Assembly (NCBI RefSeq): GCF_003781945.1
Contig: NZ_RJJW01000005.1
Coordinates: 275,991-339,990 of the forward strand
DNA length: 64,000 bases
Origin: Halorubrum sp. CSM-61
Lineage (GTDB): Archaea; Halobacteriota; Halobacteria; Halobacteriales; Haloferacaceae
Reading direction: 5' to 3'
This document shows positions 1 through 6,992 of the stretch, one piece after another (the first letter of the stretch is position 1; every line of letters begins with the position of its first letter). The translations under genes were made by a program, and so were the position numbers. The notes under the pieces are model-generated. The model had not been told where the DNA came from. It saw only the letters and a program-made list of their open reading frames with translations, and did no database searches.

Positions 1-331
1 GACGGTGGAGCATCGATGTTCCGTGACCGCGCCCGCGTTCGTCTGGACTCACGATGACCCGAGAGACGCTCGCTGAGAGATTTCGTCGGTCGATGGTGTT
101 CAGTTCGACGTACCCGACCATCTGTTCCGTCGAATCGACGGCCTTGAACGCCAGACGACTCGGTTCAGGGTCGTTCGTAGCTTCGAGATGCTCTCGGAGT
201 TGCGACTCGTCGAGCGGGTACGAAAATATCGGGCCCGCCCACTGGAGGAGAAACGACGGAGAGTCCACCCACCCGATTAGCTTGTCGAAGTCGTCCTCAG
301 TGAAGGGACGAAGAGTGATGTCGGCAGTCAC
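1..331 (-). CDS. GNAT-family N-acetyltransferase (partial, runs off the left edge)
   Basis: Reading the minus strand from a GTG at 331 gives an uninterrupted 110-residue frame that leaves the window before a stop. The N-terminus (TLRPFTEDDF) and the acetyl-CoA pyrophosphate-binding motif RGRGHG at residues 99-104, after the strand VSRVIVSPDE, are typical of GNAT acetyltransferases of the RimI/RimJ kind. The substrate cannot be told. The start is GTG with no ATG nearby. A weak TATA-like CTATTCT (RC of 352-358) lies about 25 nt upstream, as expected for a leaderless mRNA. The C-terminal part of the fold is outside the window. Confidence 0.82.
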   Translation of the reverse strand, partial: MTADITLRPFTEDDFDKLIGWVDSPSFLLQWAGPIFSYPLDESQLREHLEATNDPEPSRLAFKAVDSTEQMVGYVELNTIDRRNLSASVSRVIVSPDERGRGHGTSMLHR

Positions 332-426
332 GTCCGAAGGAAAAAGCGTCGGAGAATAGCTCTTCTGAAGTTCCTTCCAAGAACGGTTCGCTCACCTTTT
401 GTTTGAAACGCGACCGAATGCCAGTT

Positions 427-720
427 TCACCGACTCTCTCGTTGCTCCACCTTGTTCAGCTCGATGAGCAGCCGGAAGATCGCCTTCACGAGGTTGGCGT
501 CGACGTCGAAGCGCTCGGCGTTCTCGCCGGCGCGCTCCATCACGCGCTCCTCTTGGCCCTCGTCGGTCGTCGGGAGGTCGCGCTCGTCTTTCACGGCCGC
601 GACCGTGTCGGCGACGTAGGTGCGGCGGGCGATCAGTTCGACGATCTCGCGGTCGATGTCCTCGATCTCGCGTCGCAGATCGTCGAGGCTTCGGTCCTCG
701 GTGTTGGGTGTGTCACTCAT
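427..720 (-). CDS. Chorismate mutase, AroQ type
   Basis: This 97-residue all-helical protein should convert chorismate to prephenate, the branch toward phenylalanine and tyrosine. After an acidic 10-residue tail it carries the AroQ pattern LDDLRREIEDIDREIVELIARR, with the active-site arginines in helix 1, a lysine near residue 44 and the QEERV segment near residues 56-60. It is a single-domain enzyme of the usual length (about 95 aa) with no fused dehydratase. It lies 23 bp after the shikimate kinase gene on the same strand, so the two are very likely cotranscribed. ATG at 720 was chosen because the AroQ domain begins shortly after it. Confidence 0.9.
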   Translation of the reverse strand: MSDTPNTEDRSLDDLRREIEDIDREIVELIARRTYVADTVAAVKDERDLPTTDEGQEERVMERAGENAERFDVDANLVKAIFRLLIELNKVEQRESR

Positions 721-743
721 TGGTATATGGGTCGGCGGTGTGC

Positions 744-1661
<918 letters not shown>

Positions 1662-1772
1662 GCACTCACGGCTCGCGAGCGCGGACAAAGAGGTAGCGAT
1701 CACGGCGAGTCTCTCAGGGCGGTCGGGGGACCGGGCGGCGCGGATCGTCGGACTGCCGGAGTGTCCTCGCCC

Positions 1773-2378
1773 TCAAACCGGTTCCGCGCGTCGGAGCGCG
1801 GCGTCGACCTCGTACCAGTCCGGGTCGGCTCGCACTCGGGTCTCCCGGCTTCGAAAGGTGATCCGGACCGTGAACTGTCGGGTACCGTCGGCGAATCGGT
1901 CGCCCGAGGAGTACTCTCGCTTTTCGTACGCGTAGCCGACCGCCTCGCGCTCGACGGAGTTCGGCCGGGTCGCGTACGCGTCGGCGCGGAGCTCAAATGT
2001 GCCGTAGGTGAATCGCCCGGCGTTCTCGACAATGAGTCGCGCCTCGACCGTCGTCTCGTACCCGCCGTCGGTCACGCTGAGCACCTCGACGTTCGTGACC
2101 ACGAGGCCGGCGCCGTCTGGGCCGACCTCCTCCGGGGGATCCTCGTCGTCCGTCTGCTCGGCCGCGGACCCGTCGTCGCTCCCGGAGAGGGATTCGCGGT
2201 CGCCCCCGTCGTCTCCCCCGCTCTCGGCGTCGGTCGCGTCGTCCCCGGACCCGGCGTCTCCGGAGTCCCCGGCGTCTCCGGAGTCCCCCGCGTCTCCGCT
2301 CGACTCCACGAGACAGCCGGCGAGCAGGCCGGGAACCGCGGCGGCCAGCAGCCGGCGGCGGGTGAGCGTTCCCGCCAT
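1773..2378 (-). CDS. Haloarchaeal lipoprotein, function unknown
   Basis: A predicted 201-residue lipoprotein. Residues 7-9 are RRR, followed by a hydrophobic stretch and a lipobox LLAGC with the lipidated cysteine at 22, a Tat-lipoprotein style signal. Residues 25-90 are a low-complexity Gly/Asp/Ser linker containing a GDSGDA repeat. The rest is one beta-rich domain (VVTNVEVLSVTDGGYETTVEARLIVEN) resembling FxLYD or other extracellular Ig-like folds. I do not recognise a function. The upstream membrane-protein gene ends at 2381, and a GTG at 2384 would overlap its stop. Either start implies translational coupling. It is the last gene of a three-gene set. Confidence 0.75.
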   Translation of the reverse strand: MAGTLTRRRLLAAAVPGLLAGCLVESSGDAGDSGDAGDSGDAGSGDDATDAESGGDDGGDRESLSGSDDGSAAEQTDDEDPPEEVGPDGAGLVVTNVEVLSVTDGGYETTVEARLIVENAGRFTYGTFELRADAYATRPNSVEREAVGYAYEKREYSSGDRFADGTRQFTVRITFRSRETRVRADPDWYEVDAALRRAEPV

Positions 2379-2380
2379 GG

Positions 2381-2842
2381 TCACCCCGTCACCGACCCGA
2401 GCACGCCGGTCACCGCGCCGACGACGGCGGCGACGGCCGCGGTCGTGAGCACCGATCCGAACGCGTCCGCGATCCCGTGGGCCTGCGTCGCCGCCTCCCC
2501 CTGTGACGCGACGACGAGGACGACGACGACGAGCCCGTACGCCAGCGCGCCGAGCCCGCCGCCGAGCCCGCAGGTCGCGGCCGCCTCCCGTGCATCGTAC
2601 GCCCGGGACCCGACGAGGACGCCGAGCACGCCCGCCAGCAGGGGCGCGAAGGCCAGCGCGGCGGCGGTGACGGCGAGGTACGACTGCGCGACGAACACCG
2701 GCCCGAACCGCGCGGTCTCGCCGGTGGCCGCCGTGGCGAGCGCCGCCTCCGCCCACCCGGTGGTCGCGGCGGCGACGAGCCCGACGCCGGCGCCGACGAC
2801 CGCGAACACCGCCGCCGTGAGACCGACTCCGTTCCCGTTCAT
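2381..2842 (-). CDS. Small multi-pass membrane protein, function unknown
   Basis: A 153-residue, Ala/Gly/Val-rich protein with about four hydrophobic segments (near residues 6-28, 50-75, 90-115 and 125-150), so an integral membrane protein. I know no family for it. ATG at 2842 shares one base with the TGA of the upstream lipoprotein gene (a TGATG junction), and its own stop abuts the downstream lipoprotein gene. The three genes therefore look like one translationally coupled operon of two lipoproteins and a membrane protein. A longer frame with an upstream start exists but would overlap the preceding gene by 57 bases. Confidence 0.7.
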   Translation of the reverse strand: MNGNGVGLTAAVFAVVGAGVGLVAAATTGWAEAALATAATGETARFGPVFVAQSYLAVTAAALAFAPLLAGVLGVLVGSRAYDAREAAATCGLGGGLGALAYGLVVVVLVVASQGEAATQAHGIADAFGSVLTTAAVAAVVGAVTGVLGSVTG

Positions 2843-4200
2843 CAGACCACCGCCCACCCGTCCGCCAACTGTCCCTGCCAGGCCGTGCGCTCCTCCCACG
2901 CGTCGCCCGAGAACCCGGCCGCGAGCACGAACTCACCGGCCCGCACGACATAGCCGTACTGGACGCCGGCGTGCTCGTCGAACCCGTACCGCTCGCCCTC
3001 GGCCTCGTGGTGGTAGAGACGGTGCCAGCGGGTGGGTCCCCGAGAGGCCTGCTCGTCGCCGTCGGTGCCGTCGGCGCCCTCGCCCGCCGTCGAACTCCCG
3101 GAGAACTCGGAGCCGGCCGCGGTCGCGTCGGGATCGATCGGCGCGCGCCCCTCGGTTCCGGCGGCGGCCAGCGCCGCGTCGAGCCGGTCGCTCGCGGTCG
3201 CCGCGTCCGGGTACCGCTGGACGTACAGGGGGACGCCGTCGAGTTCGCGGGCCCACCCCTCGAACGTTCGGCTCGGGCGGTTGCCGGCTTCGGGACGGGT
3301 CGCGAACGCGACGAACAGCTCCTCGGTCCGGTCCTCGGACCGCGGTATCGGCCCGAGGCGCGCGCGAAGCTCCTCGCGGCGGGCCGCCTCGAACGCGGTC
3401 CCGTAGATCCGCGGGATCCGGTCGCGGTCGTGCTCGTCGTCGTACGGCTCGTGGGCGAACGCGGAGAACCCGCGGCTCGCGAGCCCGAGCTCCACGAACG
3501 CTTCGCCGCGGGCCCGCCGTCGCTCGCTCGGGTCCTCCGGGAGGGGATACAGCAGCCGGTTCAACAGGCGGTCGTGGATCGGTTCGCGCGAGAACGCCTC
3601 GTCGACGTAGGTGGCGGTGCCGACGGCGGCGAAGCCGCGGCGCATCCGCGAGAGCTCCTCTAAGAACCGGTCGACGTCGTCGCGCGGGGCGAACTCCCGG
3701 AGCACCTCGACGTGGCGCTCGGTCCGCGAGACGATCCGGGAGCGGGGGTGAAAGTGCGGTTCCAGCGCGCCGGCGGCGGTGTCGGCGGCCGCGCGCCCGG
3801 CCTCGTCGAGCCGGTCGGCCATCTCGACGGTCACCGCGTCGGCGCCGTCCGCCGCGTCCCGAACGTCGTCGATCTCGGCGACGAGCTCGCGGATCGCCGT
3901 CCGATACGTCTCGATCGCCGACGGATACTCGGTCGCGAACCACACCGCGTCGTCGACGACGTTCCGGGTCGCCGCCGCGAGCGCCTCGTTCGCGACCGGT
4001 TCGGGGTCGTCGACCTGCTCGTCGCCGTCGCTCTCGCCATCGCCGCCACCGCCGTCCTCGCCATCCTCACCGTCGCCCGCGTTCGGCGGCTCCTCGGCGG
4101 CCGCGTCGGGGTACTCGACGCCCTCGACGCCGAGACACCCGGAGACCCCGACGACCGCGGCGGCGCCGACGTCCAACAGGCCCCGTCGCGTCCGTTGCAT
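2842..4200 (-). CDS. Large haloarchaeal lipoprotein, function unknown
   Basis: A 452-residue secreted lipoprotein. RTRRGLLD precedes a hydrophobic stretch and the lipobox VSGC, with cysteine at 22. A Gly/Glu/Asp-rich spacer follows to about residue 65. The mature part is mostly helical, with many Arg/Glu pairs (for example ATEYPSAIETYRTAIREL), and ends in a domain with the segment RWHRLYHHEAEGERYGFDEH. I know no enzymatic motif for it. It opens a three-gene operon with the membrane protein and second lipoprotein downstream. ATG at 4200 is the only start that gives a proper signal peptide. Confidence 0.75.
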   Translation of the reverse strand: MQRTRRGLLDVGAAAVVGVSGCLGVEGVEYPDAAAEEPPNAGDGEDGEDGGGGDGESDGDEQVDDPEPVANEALAAATRNVVDDAVWFATEYPSAIETYRTAIRELVAEIDDVRDAADGADAVTVEMADRLDEAGRAAADTAAGALEPHFHPRSRIVSRTERHVEVLREFAPRDDVDRFLEELSRMRRGFAAVGTATYVDEAFSREPIHDRLLNRLLYPLPEDPSERRRARGEAFVELGLASRGFSAFAHEPYDDEHDRDRIPRIYGTAFEAARREELRARLGPIPRSEDRTEELFVAFATRPEAGNRPSRTFEGWARELDGVPLYVQRYPDAATASDRLDAALAAAGTEGRAPIDPDATAAGSEFSGSSTAGEGADGTDGDEQASRGPTRWHRLYHHEAEGERYGFDEHAGVQYGYVVRAGEFVLAAGFSGDAWEERTAWQGQLADGWAVV

Positions 4201-4321
4201 GAAACACCCTCCCGGCGGAGGGCCCTTAAAGGTGCCATCCCCGATTCTCGCGACTGAGGTCGGGCGATCGGACGGGCGTCGCCAGCGGCGCTGACCGCGG
4301 TGGTCCCCGCCGACCGCCGAG

Positions 4322-4343
4322 CGCGCCCCTTTTGAGGGGCGCG
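4322..4343. promoter_or_regulatory. Inverted repeat with T-rich loop in front of a start codon
   Basis: Perfect 9-bp arms (CGCGCCCCT and AGGGGCGCG) enclose TTTG. The loop is centred about 27 bp before the ATG at 4359, the distance expected for a TATA element of a leaderless haloarchaeal gene. It may be a promoter embedded in an operator-like palindrome. A CCCC-TTTTT-GGGG version stands at the same distance before the ubiquitin-like gene at 61399. This is inference from sequence only. Confidence 0.4.
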
Positions 4344-4358
4344 TCCCGAACGACGCGT

Positions 4359-4817
4359 ATGTCAGCACCTTCACGCAGCGACGTTCCCCCCACGTCGATC
4401 GGGATCGACCTCCGCGAGGAGGGCGTCGTCGTCGAGTACCTCGACGGGCGGACCACCCTCTACCGCGGCGTCCCCGACGCCGTCGAGGGGTCGGTGACCG
4501 CCGGCCCGGGCAAGGAGACGCACGTGCTCGTCACGGACCCGACGGAGACGGAGGGCGTGATGACGTACGTCAACGACTACAACACCGACGACGAGATCCT
4601 GGAGGACTCCGGGGTCGGTCGCGTCCTCGTCGAGGACGGCGAGCGCGACGAGGTGTTCCCCGGCGTGATCGTCGGGCGGACGGGCCAGCGCAACGAGGTG
4701 ATCGCCGACCCCGAGGTCGCCGGCGGCCGCGTGTTCGTCTTCGTCGAGGACGGCTGGACGGAGGGGAGCTACGAGATCGTCGAGGCGCCGGAAGCGGGGC
4801 TCGACGCGCATCGGTAA
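4359..4817 (+). CDS. Conserved haloarchaeal protein (DUF5796-like)
   Basis: A 152-residue soluble, very acidic protein. The sequence SIGIDLREEGVVVEYLDGR, the segment VTDPTETEGVMTYVNDYNTDDEILEDSGVGR and the closing EIVEAPE are what I associate with the haloarchaeal DUF5796 family. That assignment is from memory and was not searched. No catalytic motif or membrane segment is visible. ATG at 4359 was preferred to an upstream ATG because the family-like sequence begins there and a TATA-like palindrome lies 27 bp before it. A ferredoxin follows 56 bp downstream on the same strand. Confidence 0.72.
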   Translation: MSAPSRSDVPPTSIGIDLREEGVVVEYLDGRTTLYRGVPDAVEGSVTAGPGKETHVLVTDPTETEGVMTYVNDYNTDDEILEDSGVGRVLVEDGERDEVFPGVIVGRTGQRNEVIADPEVAGGRVFVFVEDGWTEGSYEIVEAPEAGLDAHR

Positions 4818-4873
4818 CTGCTCTCGATGAGAACGACCGACAGACGAAAGGCCGGTCGGCGTCGATCACGGGT

Positions 4874-5224
4874 ATGAGCGACGAGGCGGACGCCGAGAGC
4901 GAGGTGCTGCGCGCGAGCGACATCGGCGGCGAGGGGCCCCCGATCGAGGAGAAGCCCTACAAGATCGTCTTCGAGGCGAACAAGTGCTTCGGCGCGGGCA
5001 AGTGCGCCGAGGTCGCCGACAACTGGGTGATGGACGTCCAAAGCGGGATGGCGAAGCCGCAGTCGTACTACATCGGCGAGGACGAACTGGAGGAGAACGT
5101 CCGGGCCGCCGAGGTGTGTCCCGCGAAGAAGGAGCAGGGCGTGATCCACGTCGTCGACCGCCGGACCGACGAGGAGATCGCGCCGGACCCCCACGGCGAC
5201 GGGACGCTCTCGGTGGACTGGTAG
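4874..5224 (+). CDS. Three-cysteine ferredoxin, probably 3Fe-4S
   Basis: A 116-residue small ferredoxin. Cysteines at 38, 44 and 82 are spaced CX5C...CP (KCFGAGKC, then VCPAKKEQGVIHV). That is the arrangement of single-cluster 3Fe-4S ferredoxins, where a fourth ligand is replaced. No other cysteine is present, so a 4Fe-4S cluster would need a non-cysteine ligand. A 27-residue acidic tail precedes the domain, as is common for soluble halophilic proteins. The electron-transfer partner is unknown. The neighbours (DUF5796-like gene and tRNA-Leu) give no pathway clue. Confidence 0.82.
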   Translation: MSDEADAESEVLRASDIGGEGPPIEEKPYKIVFEANKCFGAGKCAEVADNWVMDVQSGMAKPQSYYIGEDELEENVRAAEVCPAKKEQGVIHVVDRRTDEEIAPDPHGDGTLSVDW

Positions 5225-5322
5225 GAGGTGAGAGCGCGGGGCGCGCGGGCGCTCCAGTCACTCCGGGGCGCCGCCGCGGCATCCGAAAGGGGTTTGACCC
5301 CGCCGCCGGTATCGGAATCCGC

Positions 5323-5407
5323 GCGGGGGTGGCTGAGCCTGGCCAAAAGCGGCGGACTTAAGATCCGCTCCTGTAGAGGTTCGAGGGTTCGAATCCCTTC
5401 CCCCGCA
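5323..5407 (+). tRNA. tRNA-Leu (anticodon TAA)
   Basis: A long-variable-arm tRNA of 85 nt. The acceptor arms GCGGGGG (5323-5329) and CCCCCGC (5400-5406) pair perfectly and are followed by discriminator A. The anticodon loop CTTAAGA lies between paired GCGGA/TCCGC arms and gives anticodon TAA, hence leucine. A class II variable arm is present, and the T-loop TTCGAAT closes on GAGGG/CCCTT. CCA is not encoded. No intron is seen. The 3' end is duplicated about 120 bp downstream (5503-5523). Confidence 0.95.
5386..5406 (+). repeat. attB-like tRNA-Leu 3' end, first copy
   Basis: The last 21 nt of the tRNA before the discriminator (GGTTCGAATCCC followed by TTCCCCCGC) recur exactly at 5503-5523. tRNA 3' ends are the classic target of tyrosine-recombinase integration, so the two copies look like attachment-site sequences bounding a removed or decayed element. 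Confidence 0.7.
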
Positions 5408-5441
5408 TACCTGTGGCGAGCAACTCGCGAGCCACAGGTAT
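5407..5441. repeat. Inverted repeat just after tRNA-Leu
   Basis: Arms ATACCTGTGGC (5407-5417) and GCCACAGGTAT (5431-5441) are perfectly complementary over 11 bp with a 13-nt loop. It starts on the tRNA discriminator base. It could help 3'-end processing or termination, or could be a recombinase arm site. A different inverted repeat follows the second att copy in the same way. Confidence 0.6.
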
Positions 5442-5448
5442 CTGACTA

Positions 5449-5461
5449 GAAGGGATTCGAA
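5449..5461 (-). repeat. Inverted partial copy of the tRNA-Leu 3' end
   Basis: GAAGGGATTCGAA is the reverse complement of the T-arm core TTCGAATCCCTTC found in the tRNA and at 5505-5517. Three copies of the core, one inverted, within 130 bp suggest repeated integration and excision at this tRNA. Confidence 0.55.
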
Positions 5462-5502
5462 GCAGGGAGGTCGCGCGCAGCGCAGCGAGCACGTCCGACT
5501 GA

Positions 5503-5523
5503 GGTTCGAATCCCTTCCCCCGC
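5503..5523 (+). repeat. Second, detached copy of the tRNA-Leu 3' end
   Basis: An exact 21-nt duplicate of 5386-5406. No tRNA body precedes it, so it is not a gene. It is followed by the arms GCTGTCGC (5526-5533) and GCGACAGC (5547-5554). It is best read as the distal attachment site of a former integrative element. Confidence 0.7.
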
Positions 5524-5637
5524 TTGCTGTCGCGAAGAATACGTGAGCGACAGCGATCGGCTTGAAGCTCCTGTCTGAACCCGGTACGAGCACTCCCGGC
5601 GCCGTCGAGGGCGGAGGATGTCAAGCCGACAACGACG

Positions 5638-6648
5638 TCACTTGTACCCGTCGCTCGCGAGGTGGTGGTTCATCACGGTCTCCATCCCGTTCACGAACGC
5701 TTCCGCGTCCACGCTGTCGAGTTCGGCGGTTCGTTTGCGAACTGCCCGACTGCGGATCTCCCAGTCGCGCGTGAACTCGGACTCGATCCCGTGTGACTTG
5801 ATGCGCTCGATCAACCGCTCTGCGGTCGCCTCGTCGGGCTCCGCGATCTCCGCCTGCGTGATCACGTTCCGGCGGAGCGCGCAGACGAGTATCCCGGAGC
5901 TGACGTCCCCTTCCACGAGTTCGCGCTCCCAGGTGGTGATCCAGTTCCCGATCCGCGCCATCTGCTGAAGCTCGCAGAGCAGGCTCCGCAGCGCGCCCAG
6001 TTCCGCCCCTTCGAAGGAGGGCGAGTGCATCAGGTCGATACACGCGTAGGGGAACATCGCCATGTTGTACGCGTCGAACCGCTCCGCTTCGGCCCGGTTT
6101 GCCCCCTTCGGGTTGTCGTTCAACACGCGAGAGTAATCCATCGCGTTGATCGTCTGTCGGACGTCGTACTCGAAGAGGTCCTCGAACTCGGCGTACCGGG
6201 GCGCGTCCTCGAGCCTGCCTTCGATCTCCGACCAGAGGTCCGCGAGGAACTCGACGGACTCCCGATCGACGTCGTCCGGGATGTCGGCCGTCGGGTCGGT
6301 CGAGTCGAACGGGATCCGGCGCGCCCGGTCGAAGGTCGCGCTGTCACCTTTCATCTCCGCCAAGTCGTCCATCGTCGTGACGAAGATCGTCAGGAGCGTC
6401 TTCTGTTCCCGGACCGCGTCCGCCGCGTCGAGCGCGACCGACGACAGGGTGAACTCGTCGAAGAGGTTGTGGATCCACTTCCAGAGGAACCGGTCTCGGT
6501 CGCCGATCGCCCGGTCGTACCCGTCCGCGGCGTCTCGAATCGCCGCCGGCAGCTCGACGAGATCGATCGTCCGTGCGTACTCGACGCCGGAATCCAGCAT
6601 CCCTCCCTCTCGGGCCGGGTTGGTCGCGGTCTTCAACTTGTGTGCCAT
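5638..6648 (-). CDS. Divergent class I terpene synthase-like protein
   Basis: A 336-residue, all-helical soluble protein. Two metal-binding motifs of class I terpene synthases are recognisable at the correct separation. The first is the aspartate-rich DDLAE at residues 94-98, preceded by TLLTIFVTTM. The second is an NSE-like NWITTWERE at 235-243, about 140 residues later. The motif matches N-D-(LIV)-x-(ST)-x3-E except that Trp replaces the second Asp. Length, helix content and the upstream aromatic-rich FLWKWIHNLF also fit bacterial-type terpene cyclases. The product is unknown, and loss of the NSE aspartate makes activity uncertain. ATG at 6648 is supported by a TATA box 25 bp upstream. The gene diverges from a Bat-type regulator and lies beside the tRNA-Leu att scar, suggesting acquisition. 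The assignment rests on motif reading only. Confidence 0.55.
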   Translation of the reverse strand: MAHKLKTATNPAREGGMLDSGVEYARTIDLVELPAAIRDAADGYDRAIGDRDRFLWKWIHNLFDEFTLSSVALDAADAVREQKTLLTIFVTTMDDLAEMKGDSATFDRARRIPFDSTDPTADIPDDVDRESVEFLADLWSEIEGRLEDAPRYAEFEDLFEYDVRQTINAMDYSRVLNDNPKGANRAEAERFDAYNMAMFPYACIDLMHSPSFEGAELGALRSLLCELQQMARIGNWITTWERELVEGDVSSGILVCALRRNVITQAEIAEPDEATAERLIERIKSHGIESEFTRDWEIRSRAVRKRTAELDSVDAEAFVNGMETVMNHHLASDGYK

Positions 6649-6660
6649 ACCGGTTAACAC

Positions 6661-6992
6661 GCACTTAATTATATAAAACCAGCGGTTAGAATATCATTTC
6701 TGCTCATAAATAGTACGAATTCATGAATATATTCAAATTTCTGGTTTTGTACGGATAATTGATTTCTTCCGGTAGCTCGCGTCTCTACGTACGATTAATA
6801 GCGCCTTACCACACCGGAATGCCGTGTCGTCCAGGCGATCGGTCGAGTTTTCCGTGACAGCAACCAGTGTTAATACTCTGCTACCGCCCGTTTCAGTCGA
6901 TACCTATCAGTCAGAAATATAGTGTTCCGCGACAGTCACCACTTTATTTAATTAAGGTGATACTTATTACGCTGTAGCCGATACCCCCCACA
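6661..6992. promoter_or_regulatory. A+T-rich divergent promoter region between the terpene-synthase-like gene and the Bat-type regulator
   Basis: This 332-bp stretch is strikingly A+T rich for the window and holds no gene. A TATA box (TTTATATAA on the minus strand, about 6668-6678) lies 25 bp from the ATG at 6648. A CTTATTA (6963-6969) lies about 27 bp before the GTG at 6993. Two related 15-mers, CCGTGACAGCAACCA (6852-6866) and CCGCGACAGTCACCA (6927-6941), match at 12 of 15 positions and may be regulator sites. No other structure was seen. Confidence 0.55.

Noticed and set aside
54..359. Plus-strand 101-codon frame at the left end
   Set aside because: It is antisense to a clear GNAT acetyltransferase frame on the minus strand and has no recognisable features.
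1761..4202. Very long plus-strand frame (813 codons) over the lipoprotein operon
   Set aside because: Arg/Pro/Ser-rich, basic composition unlike halophilic proteins. It is the antisense of three genes with signal peptides and normal codon use, an effect of high G+C at third positions.
5503..5523. A second tRNA
   Set aside because: Only the T-arm and acceptor 3' half are present, with no D-arm, anticodon arm or 5' acceptor.
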